Assembly: GCA_017378975.1 (NCBI GenBank)
Contig: JAFNXT010000077.1
Coordinates: 1-18,830, forward strand
Length of the DNA: 18,830 bases
Direction: 5' to 3'
Source of the DNA: Oscillospiraceae bacterium
GTDB taxonomy: Bacteria; Bacillota; Clostridia; Oscillospirales; Oscillospiraceae
In this document: positions 1 to 6,665 of the stretch, in pieces
Numbering within the stretch: the stretch's first letter is position 1
Layout of the letters: every line of letters begins with the position of its first letter
Translations under genes and position numbers: made by a program
The notes under the pieces: model-generated
Databases searched by the model: none
The model's input: the letters and a program-made list of their open reading frames with translations, nothing else
What the model was told of the DNA's origin: nothing

Positions 1-695
1 CCGCCGACGGTACCGGCTCCGTCACCGTGGACCTGTGCGGCCGCTACCAGATCACCGGCGTCAACGTCCACCTGTTCGCGGGGGCTGAGCTGGGCGTGCC
101 TGCTTCCCTGTCCGTGTCTGTGTCCAGCGACGGCAACAACTTCATCAAGCTGGGGCAGTTCGCCCTGACCGCCGAGCGGCAGGCCCTGATCGGTGCTTAT
201 GACACCACCATGATGGATGCTATCGTCAAGGCTGATACCAGCAAGACCGGCAACTTCGTCCGTGTGAACTCCAACTTCAGAAGCCTGTATCCCTCCGTGT
301 CCTTCGACGGTGCCTTCGCCATCAACTTCTACTGCGCTCCTGCGATCACGGTGGACGATGGCATGACCCTCTACTACTGGGATATGGAGACCATGGCAAG
401 CGTGGACAAGCTGACCGTGGAGAACGCTACGGGCTCCATGGAGATGACCGATACCAACGGTATGTGGTGGGGTCAGGTGGCAGGCATCGCCGCCAAGCAG
501 ATGGACGATACCTACTATGTGTCCTGCGTCTTCGAGTCGGGTGGCGAAACGATCACCACCGGCGTGATCCCCTATTCTCTGGGTAAGTACTGCTCCGACA
601 AGGCCGCCGCCAACGGCGACGCCCAGCAGGCCTTCGCTCAGGCTACCGCCGTGTATGGCTACTACGCCAAGGCTTACTTCGCATCCATCGCCTGA
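1..695 (+). CDS. C-terminal part of an extracellular surface protein (5' end outside window)
   Basis: The frame is open from the left edge (first full codon at base 3) and ends with TGA at 693-695, giving about 230 visible residues. Residues about 5-110 resemble a discoidin/F5-8 type C galactose-binding-like domain: they run from VTVDLCGRYQITGVNVHLF to a segment containing SVSSDGNNFIKLGQF. A beta-rich segment follows (LYYWDMETM, then GQVAGIAAKQMDDTYYVSCV). The end is a helical tail containing YSLGKYC and ATAVYGYYAKAYF. I recall this C-terminal arrangement from large secreted proteins of Oscillospiraceae, but I have no family name for it. No LPXTG motif or C-terminal membrane anchor is present, so attachment to the cell, if any, must lie upstream. 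It is probably secreted and may bind glycans, which is inference. A terminator follows directly. Confidence 0.75.
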   Translation, partial: ADGTGSVTVDLCGRYQITGVNVHLFAGAELGVPASLSVSVSSDGNNFIKLGQFALTAERQALIGAYDTTMMDAIVKADTSKTGNFVRVNSNFRSLYPSVSFDGAFAINFYCAPAITVDDGMTLYYWDMETMASVDKLTVENATGSMEMTDTNGMWWGQVAGIAAKQMDDTYYVSCVFESGGETITTGVIPYSLGKYCSDKAAANGDAQQAFAQATAVYGYYAKAYFASIA

Positions 696-710
696 TGAAA
701 ACCTAAACCT

Positions 711-750
711 CGCCCTCCCGGCTACCACCGGGAGGGCGAAAACTATTTTT
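711..750 (+). terminator. Rho-independent terminator, possibly bidirectional
   Basis: Arms CGCCCTCCCGG (711-721) and CCGGGAGGGCG (728-738) pair perfectly over 11 bp around a 6-nt loop. They are followed by AAAACTATTTTT, whose T run suits termination of the upstream surface-protein gene. On the opposite strand the stem is followed by AGGTTTAGGTTTTC, so it could also stop transcripts of the metal ATPase gene that ends at 823. No other structure is seen in 751-822. Confidence 0.85.
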
Positions 751-822
751 GCCCCCGCCCCTACAGACCACAGCGTTTTTCGAAATGCGTTGCAGCATAG
801 GACGTAGGGCGTGATACATTCG

Positions 823-2853
823 TCAGGGGCGTTTTTGATAGAGCATCCGGATGGAGTTCAGGACGCAGAGCATGGCGACACCGGAATCAGCGAAGACTGC
901 CAGCCACAGGGAGGCGTGGCCCAGCAGGCCAAGGACCATGACCAGAGCCTTGATCGCCAGAGCGAAGGTCACGTTTTGCAGGGCGATGGTACGGGTCCGA
1001 CGGGCGATGGTCAGGGACTGGGGGATGGCGTTGGGGTCTGAGGTCAGGTACACCAGATCCGCCGCTTCGATGGCGGCATCGGCACCGGAGCCCATGGCGG
1101 CACCGGCATCGGCACCGGACAGCACCGGGGCATCGTTGATGCCGTCACCCACGAACAGACAGGGTCCCAGGTCCTGTCGGAGCCGTTGGAGGATGTCCAG
1201 CTTCTCGTGGGGCAGCAGTCCGGCGTGGACCCGATGGACACCGGCGTTTTGCGCCACGGTCCGGGCATGGGTCTCGTCGTCACCGGTGAGGATGGCGGTG
1301 GACAGACCCATGGCGTGGAGCCGGGAAACCGCTTCGGTGGCGTTGGGCTTCAGCCGGTCGCCGATCAGCAGGTGGCCCAGATACTTGCCGTCTTCGGCAA
1401 CGTAGACCTGCGCCTGCGCATCCTCCGGGAGGGGGATGCCGTGGGCTTCCATGAGCTTGCGGTTGCCGCAGAGGATCCTGCGGCCCTCCAGCGTGGCCCG
1501 GATGCCCTGACCGGGGATCTCCTCCAGCGCGGTGGGTCGGGGCAGGGGGGCATCTCCGGCGGCGGCCACGATGCTCACGGCGATGGGGTGGGTGGAGCCC
1601 TGTTCACAGGCGGCGCAAAGGGTCAGGGTCCGCTGATCGCCCACCACCTGACGGACCTCGAAGGTGCCCTCCGTCAGAGTGCCGGTCTTATCCATGACCA
1701 CGGCTTTCGTTTGGGACAGGGCTTCGATCACGGAGCCGCTTTTGAACAGGATCCCCTGACGGCCTGCCACGCCGATGCCCGAAAAGAAGGCCAGCGGTAC
1801 GCTGAGCACCAGAGCGCAGGGACAGCTCATGACCAGAAAAGACAGGGCGGTGCGGATCCAGTAGCTCCATTGACCGGTGATCAGGGAAGGGATGATCGCG
1901 GTGATCAGGGCGGCGATCACCACCACCGGCGTATAGATCCGGGCGAACCGGGTGATGAACCGGTCCAGCTTCGGTTTGGAGGCGGCGGCTTCTTCCACGC
2001 TGTGGAGGATCCTGGTCACAAGGGACTGGGACAGGGGCTTCTCCACCCGGACGGTCAGGTGACCGGAGCCGTTGATACAGCCGGAGGTGACATTGTCTCC
2101 CGGCATCACCCGGACCGGTACCGGCTCACCGGTGATGGGGGCGGTGTCGATCCGGCTCTCGCCGGTGAGCACCACGCAATCCAGACCGATCCGGTCTCCG
2201 GGGCGGATCTGGAGGATGTCTCCGGGCTGGGCGGCTTCCGCCGGGATCTGGCGTCCGTCTGCCAGCAGTACGGTCTCCGGGCGCAGATCCAGCGCGTCCC
2301 GGATCTGCTTGCGGCTGCGCTCCACCGCCCGATGCTCAAAGGCCTCGCCCACCCGGTAGAAGAGCATGATGCCCACGGCCTCCGGGAACTGGTCGATGCA
2401 GAAGGCACCGACCGTGGCGATGGACATGAGGAAGTTTTCGTCCAGAAGCTGTCCACGGAGCAGTCCTGTGGCGGCCTGCTTCAGCACCGGCAGTCCAAGG
2501 ACCAGCCACGACAGGACAAAGAGGGCTTTGGACAGCGGGCCGAAGCCGTCCGTCAGGAGCCCGACGGCGAAGAGTGTCGCGCCCACACCGATCAGGATGC
2601 CCTCTTTGGGGCTGTGGTCGTGGTGGTGCTCCTCGTGGGGCACGGTCACACGGACCTGAGGCTCGATGGAGGAGACGATGGCCCGGATCTGGGGGAGCAG
2701 AGCCTCCGGATCCGGGGCGGTGAGGGAGAGCTGCCGGGTGGCGAAGGTGATGGTGGCTTCCGTCACTTGGGGCAGGGCACGGATCTTCCGCTCCATTTTG
2801 GCGGCGCAGTTGGCACAGCCCAAGTGTTCCAATATATAAGTATGGGTCTTCAT
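823..2853 (-). CDS. cadA: Heavy-metal-exporting P1B-type ATPase (Zn2+/Cd2+ type)
   Basis: This 676-residue membrane pump couples ATP hydrolysis to export of divalent soft metals across the cytoplasmic membrane. An N-terminal HMA domain carries GCANC (12-16). A His cluster (H73, H76-H78, H80) lies between it and the first membrane segment and may bind metal. Visible ATPase motifs are TGEP (241-244), the CPC metal-site motif in membrane segment SCPCALV (344-346), the phosphorylated Asp in DKTGT (D388), the HP locus (H422-P423), TGD (523-525) and GDGINDAP (569-576). The last membrane segment has FADSGVAMLCVLNS with D656; an Asp here favours Zn/Cd/Pb over Cu specificity. The ATG is preceded by AAGGAAGG. 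It is slightly shorter than classical CadA, having one HMA domain. It stands alone, with an ArsR-type operator upstream but no regulator gene beside it. The family is secure; the exact metal is inferred. Confidence 0.93.
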   Translation of the reverse strand: MKTHTYILEHLGCANCAAKMERKIRALPQVTEATITFATRQLSLTAPDPEALLPQIRAIVSSIEPQVRVTVPHEEHHHDHSPKEGILIGVGATLFAVGLLTDGFGPLSKALFVLSWLVLGLPVLKQAATGLLRGQLLDENFLMSIATVGAFCIDQFPEAVGIMLFYRVGEAFEHRAVERSRKQIRDALDLRPETVLLADGRQIPAEAAQPGDILQIRPGDRIGLDCVVLTGESRIDTAPITGEPVPVRVMPGDNVTSGCINGSGHLTVRVEKPLSQSLVTRILHSVEEAAASKPKLDRFITRFARIYTPVVVIAALITAIIPSLITGQWSYWIRTALSFLVMSCPCALVLSVPLAFFSGIGVAGRQGILFKSGSVIEALSQTKAVVMDKTGTLTEGTFEVRQVVGDQRTLTLCAACEQGSTHPIAVSIVAAAGDAPLPRPTALEEIPGQGIRATLEGRRILCGNRKLMEAHGIPLPEDAQAQVYVAEDGKYLGHLLIGDRLKPNATEAVSRLHAMGLSTAILTGDDETHARTVAQNAGVHRVHAGLLPHEKLDILQRLRQDLGPCLFVGDGINDAPVLSGADAGAAMGSGADAAIEAADLVYLTSDPNAIPQSLTIARRTRTIALQNVTFALAIKALVMVLGLLGHASLWLAVFADSGVAMLCVLNSIRMLYQKRP

Positions 2854-2875
2854 AGGGGGCCTTCCTTTCGACAGT

Positions 2876-2907
2876 ATTTACATATGAGCAACTATTCATG
2901 TGTAAAT
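2876..2907. promoter_or_regulatory. ArsR/SmtB-family-like metal-responsive operator
   Basis: A 32-bp imperfect inverted repeat has outer arms ATTTACA and TGTAAAT and inner half-sites CATATGAGCA and ACTATTCATG, so it contains the ATGA...TCAT core spacing of CzrA/CadC/SmtB operators. It starts two bases after the -10 hexamer of the metal ATPase promoter and so covers the predicted transcription start. A repressor here would block initiation until metal binds it. This is assigned from pattern; the repressor gene is not in the window. Confidence 0.7.
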
Positions 2908-2908
2908 G

Positions 2909-2937
2909 ATATTACCACGGCTTCCACGGTTTGTCAA
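2909..2937 (-). promoter_or_regulatory. Sigma-A promoter of the metal ATPase gene
   Basis: On the minus strand a perfect -35 TTGACA (2937-2932) is followed after 17 bp by TAATAT (2914-2909). A TG dinucleotide one base before the -10 makes it extended. The predicted start lies inside the ArsR-like operator, about 50 nt before the ATG. Confidence 0.8.
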
Positions 2938-3035
2938 GTATCAAAAACAGGGGACGGATGCAGACTATGGATACACCTGATGACCCACCGTGACCGCAGG
3001 GTCGCTTGCACCAAAACGTGAAGGAGGGGACGAAG

Positions 3036-3131
3036 ATGAAGCAGGAGGAGAAGAAGCCGCCGGTTTGGGAGGTCTCCGACCCGAAACCTCCGGTGGTCCA
3101 GTCCGGACGGATGGAGGAGCGGAAACGATAA
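3036..3131 (+). CDS. Small hydrophilic protein, 31 residues
   Basis: ATG at 3036 follows a strong Shine-Dalgarno AAGGAGGGG (3021-3029) at a usable distance, and the frame ends with TAA at 3129-3131. The peptide begins MKQEEKKPPVWEVSDPKPP and ends in MEERKR. It is highly charged and proline-rich, with no signal peptide, membrane segment or cysteine. I do not recognise it. No good promoter is visible on the plus strand in 2938-3020, a stretch that otherwise shows only a weak GACC/GGTC repeat. A 15-bp hairpin begins 3 bases after the stop. The ribosome binding site is the main support; the ORF may be a chance find. Confidence 0.45.
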   Translation: MKQEEKKPPVWEVSDPKPPVVQSGRMEERKR

Positions 3132-3134
3132 AGG

Positions 3135-3172
3135 ATGAGGGAGTGTCGCAGGATGACGCGACACTCCCTCAT
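3135..3172 (-). terminator. Terminator hairpin after azlD, possibly bidirectional
   Basis: Arms ATGAGGGAGTGTCGC (3135-3149) and its exact complement (3158-3172) form a 15-bp perfect stem with an 8-nt loop. Read on the minus strand it lies 6 bases past the azlD stop and is followed by CCTTTATCGTTT, a moderate T-rich tail. On the plus strand it follows the 31-residue ORF but lacks a T run there. The core GTGTCGC recurs in the terminator after livF. Confidence 0.75.
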
Positions 3173-3178
3173 ACGATC

Positions 3179-3478
3179 TCATACCAGCCACTCCGTCAAA
3201 AACACGGCGGCGCAGGTGGCCACCGCCACCACGATCAGGCTTTGCTTCTTCAACGCCAGCAACACGCCGACCACGGCACCCGCCAGACCTGCCACCATAT
3301 GCTCCGTGGAGGACAGGATCGCCGGGAAGGTCATGGCCGTCAAACAGGCCACCGGTACATAGTGCAGGAACGACCGCAGGAACCGACTGCGGATCTTCCG
3401 CTTCATGAACAGGAGCGGCAATGCCCGGACCAGATAGGTGGTCACCGCCATCACGGCGATGTAGATATATATCCTCAT
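3179..3478 (-). CDS. azlD: AzlD family branched-chain amino acid exporter, small subunit
   Basis: This 99-residue membrane protein is the small partner of AzlC. Together they export branched-chain amino acids and their analogues from the cytoplasm (AzlCD/YgaZH family). Family-typical segments are visible: AVTTYLVRALPLLF near residues 11-24, KRKIRSRFLRSFLHYVPVACLTAMTFPAIL, and two further hydrophobic segments (VAGLAGAVVGVLLAL and LIVVAVATCAAVFL). The start is set by ATG at 3478, which overlaps the azlC stop in an ATGA arrangement and has GGAGGTG five bases upstream. The same frame extends 51 codons further upstream into azlC, but that longer version is not credible. The usual length for the family is about 100-110 residues. 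Translational coupling with azlC is expected. Confidence 0.93.
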   Translation of the reverse strand: MRIYIYIAVMAVTTYLVRALPLLFMKRKIRSRFLRSFLHYVPVACLTAMTFPAILSSTEHMVAGLAGAVVGVLLALKKQSLIVVAVATCAAVFLTEWLV

Positions 3479-4185
3479 GCCTGCACCTCCTCGTCGGGCA
3501 CCGGGAACAGCACCGCACACACAGCGGCGGCCAGCACCGTACAGATCACGATCCCAAGGCCTGCGGAGATGTCCTTCAGTCCCGGCATCCAAGTGAACAG
3601 ACAGCTGAGCACCAGCGCCAGCCCCAGACATACCAGCATGGGCTTCTCTTCCCGGGCCTGGGGCACCACGATGGCGATGAACATACCATATAACATGGTA
3701 CCCAGCGCCGCCCGGACCGAAAGGGGGAGCAGAGAGCCTGCCAGCGCGCCCATGGCCGTGCCACCGATCCAGCCGATCGCCGCCACGGTGCCCGCGCCCA
3801 CGAAATAACTGGCCGGGAGCCTGCCGGGCTTCGACATACCGAGGGCGAAGACCTCATCCGTGTCGAAGAACGCCGCCACCAGTCGCTTGCCGTTACCGAC
3901 CTCGGGACCGAACCGCTGGCCCAGCGCCAGACCCATGAGGGCGTAGCGGCTGTTGATCACGATCTGGGTCAGGATCATCTCCAGGATCGATGCCCCGGCG
4001 GCGATCACTGTGAGCCCGGCGAACTGACCGGCACTGGTGAGGTTGGTGGCGGAGATCAGCACCGCCTGCCACACCGTCAGCCCCTGAGCCAGCGCCATGG
4101 CACCGAAGCCGAAGCTGACGGAAAAATAGCCCACGCACACCGGCATGCCGGCCCGTGCCCCGGCCAAAAACTCTTTCCTGAACAA
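3475..4185 (-). CDS. azlC: AzlC family branched-chain amino acid exporter, large subunit
   Basis: This 236-residue integral membrane protein is the large subunit of the AzlCD exporter. The N-terminus (KEFLAGARAGMPVCVGYFSV) is the family opening. NLTSAGQFAGL (48-58) and QIVINSRYALMGLALGQ (74-90) are highly characteristic, and the C-terminal half has several hydrophobic helices. The chosen start is TTG at 4185. No ATG lies in frame before residue 14, and translation from TTG gives the normal family N-terminus; a purine-rich AAGAGA stretch upstream is a weak ribosome site. A nearby ATG (4196-4194) is in another frame. The gene has its own promoter and is divergent from the liv import operon, which suggests opposite control. 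The transported amino acids are inferred from the family and context. Confidence 0.93.
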   Translation of the reverse strand: MFRKEFLAGARAGMPVCVGYFSVSFGFGAMALAQGLTVWQAVLISATNLTSAGQFAGLTVIAAGASILEMILTQIVINSRYALMGLALGQRFGPEVGNGKRLVAAFFDTDEVFALGMSKPGRLPASYFVGAGTVAAIGWIGGTAMGALAGSLLPLSVRAALGTMLYGMFIAIVVPQAREEKPMLVCLGLALVLSCLFTWMPGLKDISAGLGIVICTVLAAAVCAVLFPVPDEEVQA

Positions 4186-4230
4186 ACCAAAGTCATCTCT
4201 TTCTTTTGATATAGTGGTATCCGGTCCCTC

Positions 4231-4259
4231 ATTCTACGACATTTCCCCCGAAACGTCAA
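4231..4259 (-). promoter_or_regulatory. Sigma-A promoter of azlCD
   Basis: On the minus strand TTGACG (4259-4254) and TAGAAT (4236-4231) are separated by 17 bp, each one base off consensus. The predicted start near 4224 gives a leader of about 39 nt before the TTG start codon. Confidence 0.75.
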
Positions 4260-4378
4260 CCTCTGAAATCGATGGCCCCTTGCCAGATGTAGCGTACACA
4301 CGGACATTTGCACACCGTGTAACTACGTCAAAAGTTGGGATATCCCCGTGTTTTCGGGGACGAGCGCAGGAAAACCAT

Positions 4379-4400
4379 GTATTATTGTTCACAATAATAC
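4379..4400. promoter_or_regulatory. Perfect 22-bp palindrome, candidate operator
   Basis: Arms GTATTATTGT (4379-4388) and ACAATAATAC (4391-4400) are exact reverse complements around a 2-base centre. It lies about 76 bp upstream of the livJ -35 element and about 120 bp upstream of the azlC -35, a typical place for an activator or a shared regulator. It is far more AT-rich than the genes around it and is too far from either gene to be a terminator. The binding protein is unknown; an Lrp/AsnC- or GntR-type regulator would fit. Confidence 0.5.
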
Positions 4401-4447
4401 CATTCAAAAAGTGCGGAATACACCGGTCGGAGCGGAAAATCGCCGAT

Positions 4448-4465
4448 AAATTTTCTTGAAAAATT
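4448..4465. promoter_or_regulatory. CodY-box-like sequence
   Basis: The sequence AAATTTTCTTGAAAAATT contains both half-sites (AATTTTC and GAAAA) of the CodY consensus AATTTTCWGAAAATT, with one extra central base and one extra A. It ends 11 bases before the livJ -35. CodY commonly represses branched-chain amino acid uptake genes in Firmicutes, so the place fits. The spacing departs from consensus, so this is a suggestion only. Confidence 0.3.
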
Positions 4466-4476
4466 AAAATTACTTC

Positions 4477-4504
4477 TTGACATTATGAAAAAACACGCTA
4501 TTAT
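4477..4504 (+). promoter_or_regulatory. Sigma-A promoter of the liv operon
   Basis: A perfect TTGACA (4477-4482) is followed after 16 bp by TATTAT (4499-4504). The predicted start near 4511 gives a leader of about 31 nt ending in GGAGGA (4529-4534), 8 nt before the livJ ATG. Confidence 0.75.
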
Positions 4505-4541
4505 ATGTGGTATCCGATCAAACAACATGGAGGAAACGAAT

Positions 4542-5714
4542 ATGAGATTCACAAAAATGATCGCGCTGACCCTGGTCGCTGTGCTGTGCCTGGGTCTGTT
4601 CGCCGGTTGCGGCGCTTCCGGCAGCAAGGGCTACACTGCCAACAACACCGAGTACGTCATCGGCGTTTCCGGTCCCCTGACCGGTGGTGCCGCCATGTAC
4701 GGTCAGGCGGTCGTCAATTCCGCCCAGATCGCCGTTGACGAGATCAACGCCGCCGGCGGCCTGAACGGCATCAAGTTCAAGCTGGTGGCCACCGACGATA
4801 TGCACGATGCCACCAAGATCTCCACCAACTACTCTTCCCTGCTGGAGGGCGGCATGCAGCTGTCCCTGGGCACCGTTACCACCGCTCCCGGTCTGGAGTT
4901 CAAGAACCTGTCCGCTGACGACAATGTGTTCTTCCTGACTCCCTCCGCCTCCGGCGATGACATCCCCACCAATCCCAACGGTTACCAGATGTGCTTCGCT
5001 GACGGCAATCAGGGTAAGGTCGCCGCGGAGTTCGTCAACGCCAACTTCTCCGGCCAGACCATCGGCGCCTTCTACAAGGCTGACGAGGCCTACTCCAAGG
5101 GCATCTACGATCAGTTCAAGGCCAATCTGGACAGCTCCGTCACCGTGGTGGAGACCTCCTTCACCGATGCCAACGCCACTGACTTCGCTACCCAGATCGA
5201 CACCCTGAAGGACTGCGGCTTCATCTTCATGCCTACTTACTACACCCCCGCTTCTCTGTTCATGACCCAGGCCAAGGACATCGTCGCCGCTGACGCTGTC
5301 TACTACGGCTGCGACGGCTTCGATGGCATCGACAACATCGAGGGCTTCGACATCACCACCATCCCCCAGTCCGTCACCATGCTGTCCCACTTCAATTCCA
5401 AGGCTGACAGCGGCGTGGCCAAGGAGTTCATCGACAAGTACGTTTCCAAGTATGGCAAGGAGACCCTGAACCAGTTCGGCGCTTCCGCCTATGACTGCGT
5501 CTACGCTCTGTACGGTGCCATGAAGGCCGCCATCGATGCCGGCACTGAGATCCCTGTGGATATCAGCGCTTCCGACCTGTGCGACATCCTGAAGGCCCAG
5601 TTCGAGGGTGGCTACACCTTCGAGAACGGTGTCACCGGTGACAAGATCACCTGGGAGAAGACCGGCTACGTCAATAAGAGCGCCATCCAGTACGTCATCA
5701 AGGAAGCCAACTGA
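4542..5714 (+). CDS. livJ: Branched-chain amino acid ABC transporter, substrate-binding lipoprotein
   Basis: This 390-residue type 1 periplasmic-binding-fold protein captures branched-chain amino acids outside the membrane and delivers them to LivHM. The N-terminus MRFTKMIALTLVAVLCLGLF ends in an AGC lipobox with the lipidated Cys at residue 23, as expected for a Gram-positive binding protein. Family features include EYVIGVSGPLTGGAAMYGQA, AVDEINAAGGLNG and a C-terminal FGASAYDCVYALYGAM. The start at 4542 is favoured over an in-frame upstream codon at 4485. GGAGG lies 8 nt upstream, the signal peptide begins there, and 4485 falls within the promoter, ahead of the predicted transcription start. 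It is the first gene of livJHMGF; a hairpin separates it from livH, which suits higher expression of the binding protein. Confidence 0.95.
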   Translation: MRFTKMIALTLVAVLCLGLFAGCGASGSKGYTANNTEYVIGVSGPLTGGAAMYGQAVVNSAQIAVDEINAAGGLNGIKFKLVATDDMHDATKISTNYSSLLEGGMQLSLGTVTTAPGLEFKNLSADDNVFFLTPSASGDDIPTNPNGYQMCFADGNQGKVAAEFVNANFSGQTIGAFYKADEAYSKGIYDQFKANLDSSVTVVETSFTDANATDFATQIDTLKDCGFIFMPTYYTPASLFMTQAKDIVAADAVYYGCDGFDGIDNIEGFDITTIPQSVTMLSHFNSKADSGVAKEFIDKYVSKYGKETLNQFGASAYDCVYALYGAMKAAIDAGTEIPVDISASDLCDILKAQFEGGYTFENGVTGDKITWEKTGYVNKSAIQYVIKEAN

Positions 5715-5731
5715 TCCTTTTCCGACTGACC

Positions 5732-5766
5732 ACTGCACATACCGGTCTCGCATCGGTATGTGCAGT
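5732..5766 (+). terminator. Intercistronic hairpin between livJ and livH (partial terminator or mRNA stabiliser)
   Basis: Arms ACTGCACATACCG (5732-5744) and CGGTATGTGCAGT (5754-5766) pair perfectly over 13 bp around a 9-nt loop, 17 bases after the livJ stop. The sequence after it (CGTTCATTATA) is only weakly T-rich, so read-through to livH is expected. Such hairpins often raise the level of binding-protein mRNA over that of the permease genes. Confidence 0.65.
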
Positions 5767-5792
5767 CGTTCATTATAGGTGGTGTAAAAAAT

Positions 5793-6665
5793 ATGGAAAT
5801 CATCTTATCAACTCTGATCAACGGCCTTAGTTTGGGCGGCATCTACGCCATGATCGCCCTTGGCTACACCATGGTCTACGGCATCGCCAAGATGCTCAAC
5901 TTCGCCCACGGTGACATCATCATGATCGGCGGCTATGTGATCTTCGTGACCATGGCCACCGGCAACCCCCTGATCGCCATCGCCGTGGCGGTGGTGGCCT
6001 GTGTGATCCTGGGCGTGACCATCGAGAAGATCGCTTACAAGCCCCTGCGTGGCGCTTCCCCTCTGGCGGTGCTGATCACCGCCATCGGTGTGAGCTACCT
6101 GCTCCAGAGCCTTGCCCAGATCATCTTCGGCTCCGCGCCCAAGATGGTCACGGTCTATGACTTCGGCACCATCAAGCTGTTGGGTGCCACGGTCCAGATC
6201 TCGGCCCTCGTGACCCTCGCCGTGACTGTGGTGGTCATGGTGGTCCTGACCCTCTTCATCAAGTACACCCGGCTGGGCCGGGCCATGATCGCCGTCTCCG
6301 AGGACCGGGGCGCGGCACAGCTCATGGGCATCGATGTCAACGGTATCATCACGATCACCTTCGCCATCGGCTCCGCTCTGGCGGCGCTGGCCGGTCTGTT
6401 CTACCTGCTGAAGGCTCCCAGCGTCTCCAGCACTTTGGGCGCCATGCCCGGTATCAAGGCCTTCACGGCGGCGGTCATCGGCGGCATCGGCTCCATCCCC
6501 GGCGCCATGCTGGGCGGCATCCTGCTGGGCATGGTGGAATCCATCTCCTACAAGATCACCGCCATCGCTCCTTACACCGATGCCATCGAGTTTTCCATCC
6601 TGATCGTCATCCTGCTGGTCAGGCCCAACGGATTCCTCGGTAAGAAAAGGAGGGAGAAGGTATGA
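5793..6665 (+). CDS. livH: Branched-chain amino acid ABC transporter, permease LivH
   Basis: This 290-residue integral membrane permease forms the translocation channel with LivM. The start GLSLGGIYAMIALGYTMVYG (11-30), the motif LNFAHGD (35-41), and the late AVIGGIGSIPGAMLGG segment (about 227-242) are diagnostic of LivH. The conserved cytoplasmic loop containing RGAAQLMGID is also present. The ATG at 5793 was chosen because AGGTGGTG lies about 10 bases upstream and it matches the family start; an earlier in-frame GTG at 5760 lies inside the hairpin stem. Its stop overlaps the livM start (ATGA at 6662-6665), so the two permeases are probably coupled. Confidence 0.96.
   Translation: MEIILSTLINGLSLGGIYAMIALGYTMVYGIAKMLNFAHGDIIMIGGYVIFVTMATGNPLIAIAVAVVACVILGVTIEKIAYKPLRGASPLAVLITAIGVSYLLQSLAQIIFGSAPKMVTVYDFGTIKLLGATVQISALVTLAVTVVVMVVLTLFIKYTRLGRAMIAVSEDRGAAQLMGIDVNGIITITFAIGSALAALAGLFYLLKAPSVSSTLGAMPGIKAFTAAVIGGIGSIPGAMLGGILLGMVESISYKITAIAPYTDAIEFSILIVILLVRPNGFLGKKRREKV

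Larger units (their letters stand above)
4186..4541. other. Divergent azlCD / liv control region
   Basis: These 356 bases separate an amino acid exporter operon from an importer operon and hold no credible gene. Each side has a promoter (4231-4259 minus; 4477-4504 plus). Between them are a perfect 22-bp palindrome (4379-4400), a CodY-box-like sequence (4448-4465) and two minor hairpins (ACACGG/CCGTGT at 4298-4320; TCCCCG/CGGGGA at 4343-4360). I see no T-box or riboswitch structure. The predicted liv leader is only about 30 nt, too short for one. Confidence 0.75.

Noticed and set aside
1186..3021. 611-codon plus-strand ORF over the metal ATPase gene
   Set aside because: Antisense shadow of the P-type ATPase; it also crosses that gene's promoter and operator.
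2912..3172. 86-codon minus-strand ORF upstream of the metal ATPase
   Set aside because: It overlaps the ATPase promoter and a terminator hairpin, has no ribosome site and gives a sequence of no recognisable type. It is not the missing ArsR regulator.
4186..4541. Possible T-box or amino acid riboswitch before livJ
   Set aside because: The predicted transcription start near 4511 leaves a leader of about 30 nt. No T-box or specifier-like structure was seen in the spacer, and its hairpins are only 5-6 bp.
4518..5753. 411-codon minus-strand ORF over livJ
   Set aside because: Antisense shadow of livJ with a low-complexity Gly/Val/Asp product; it also runs back over the livJ start and ribosome site.
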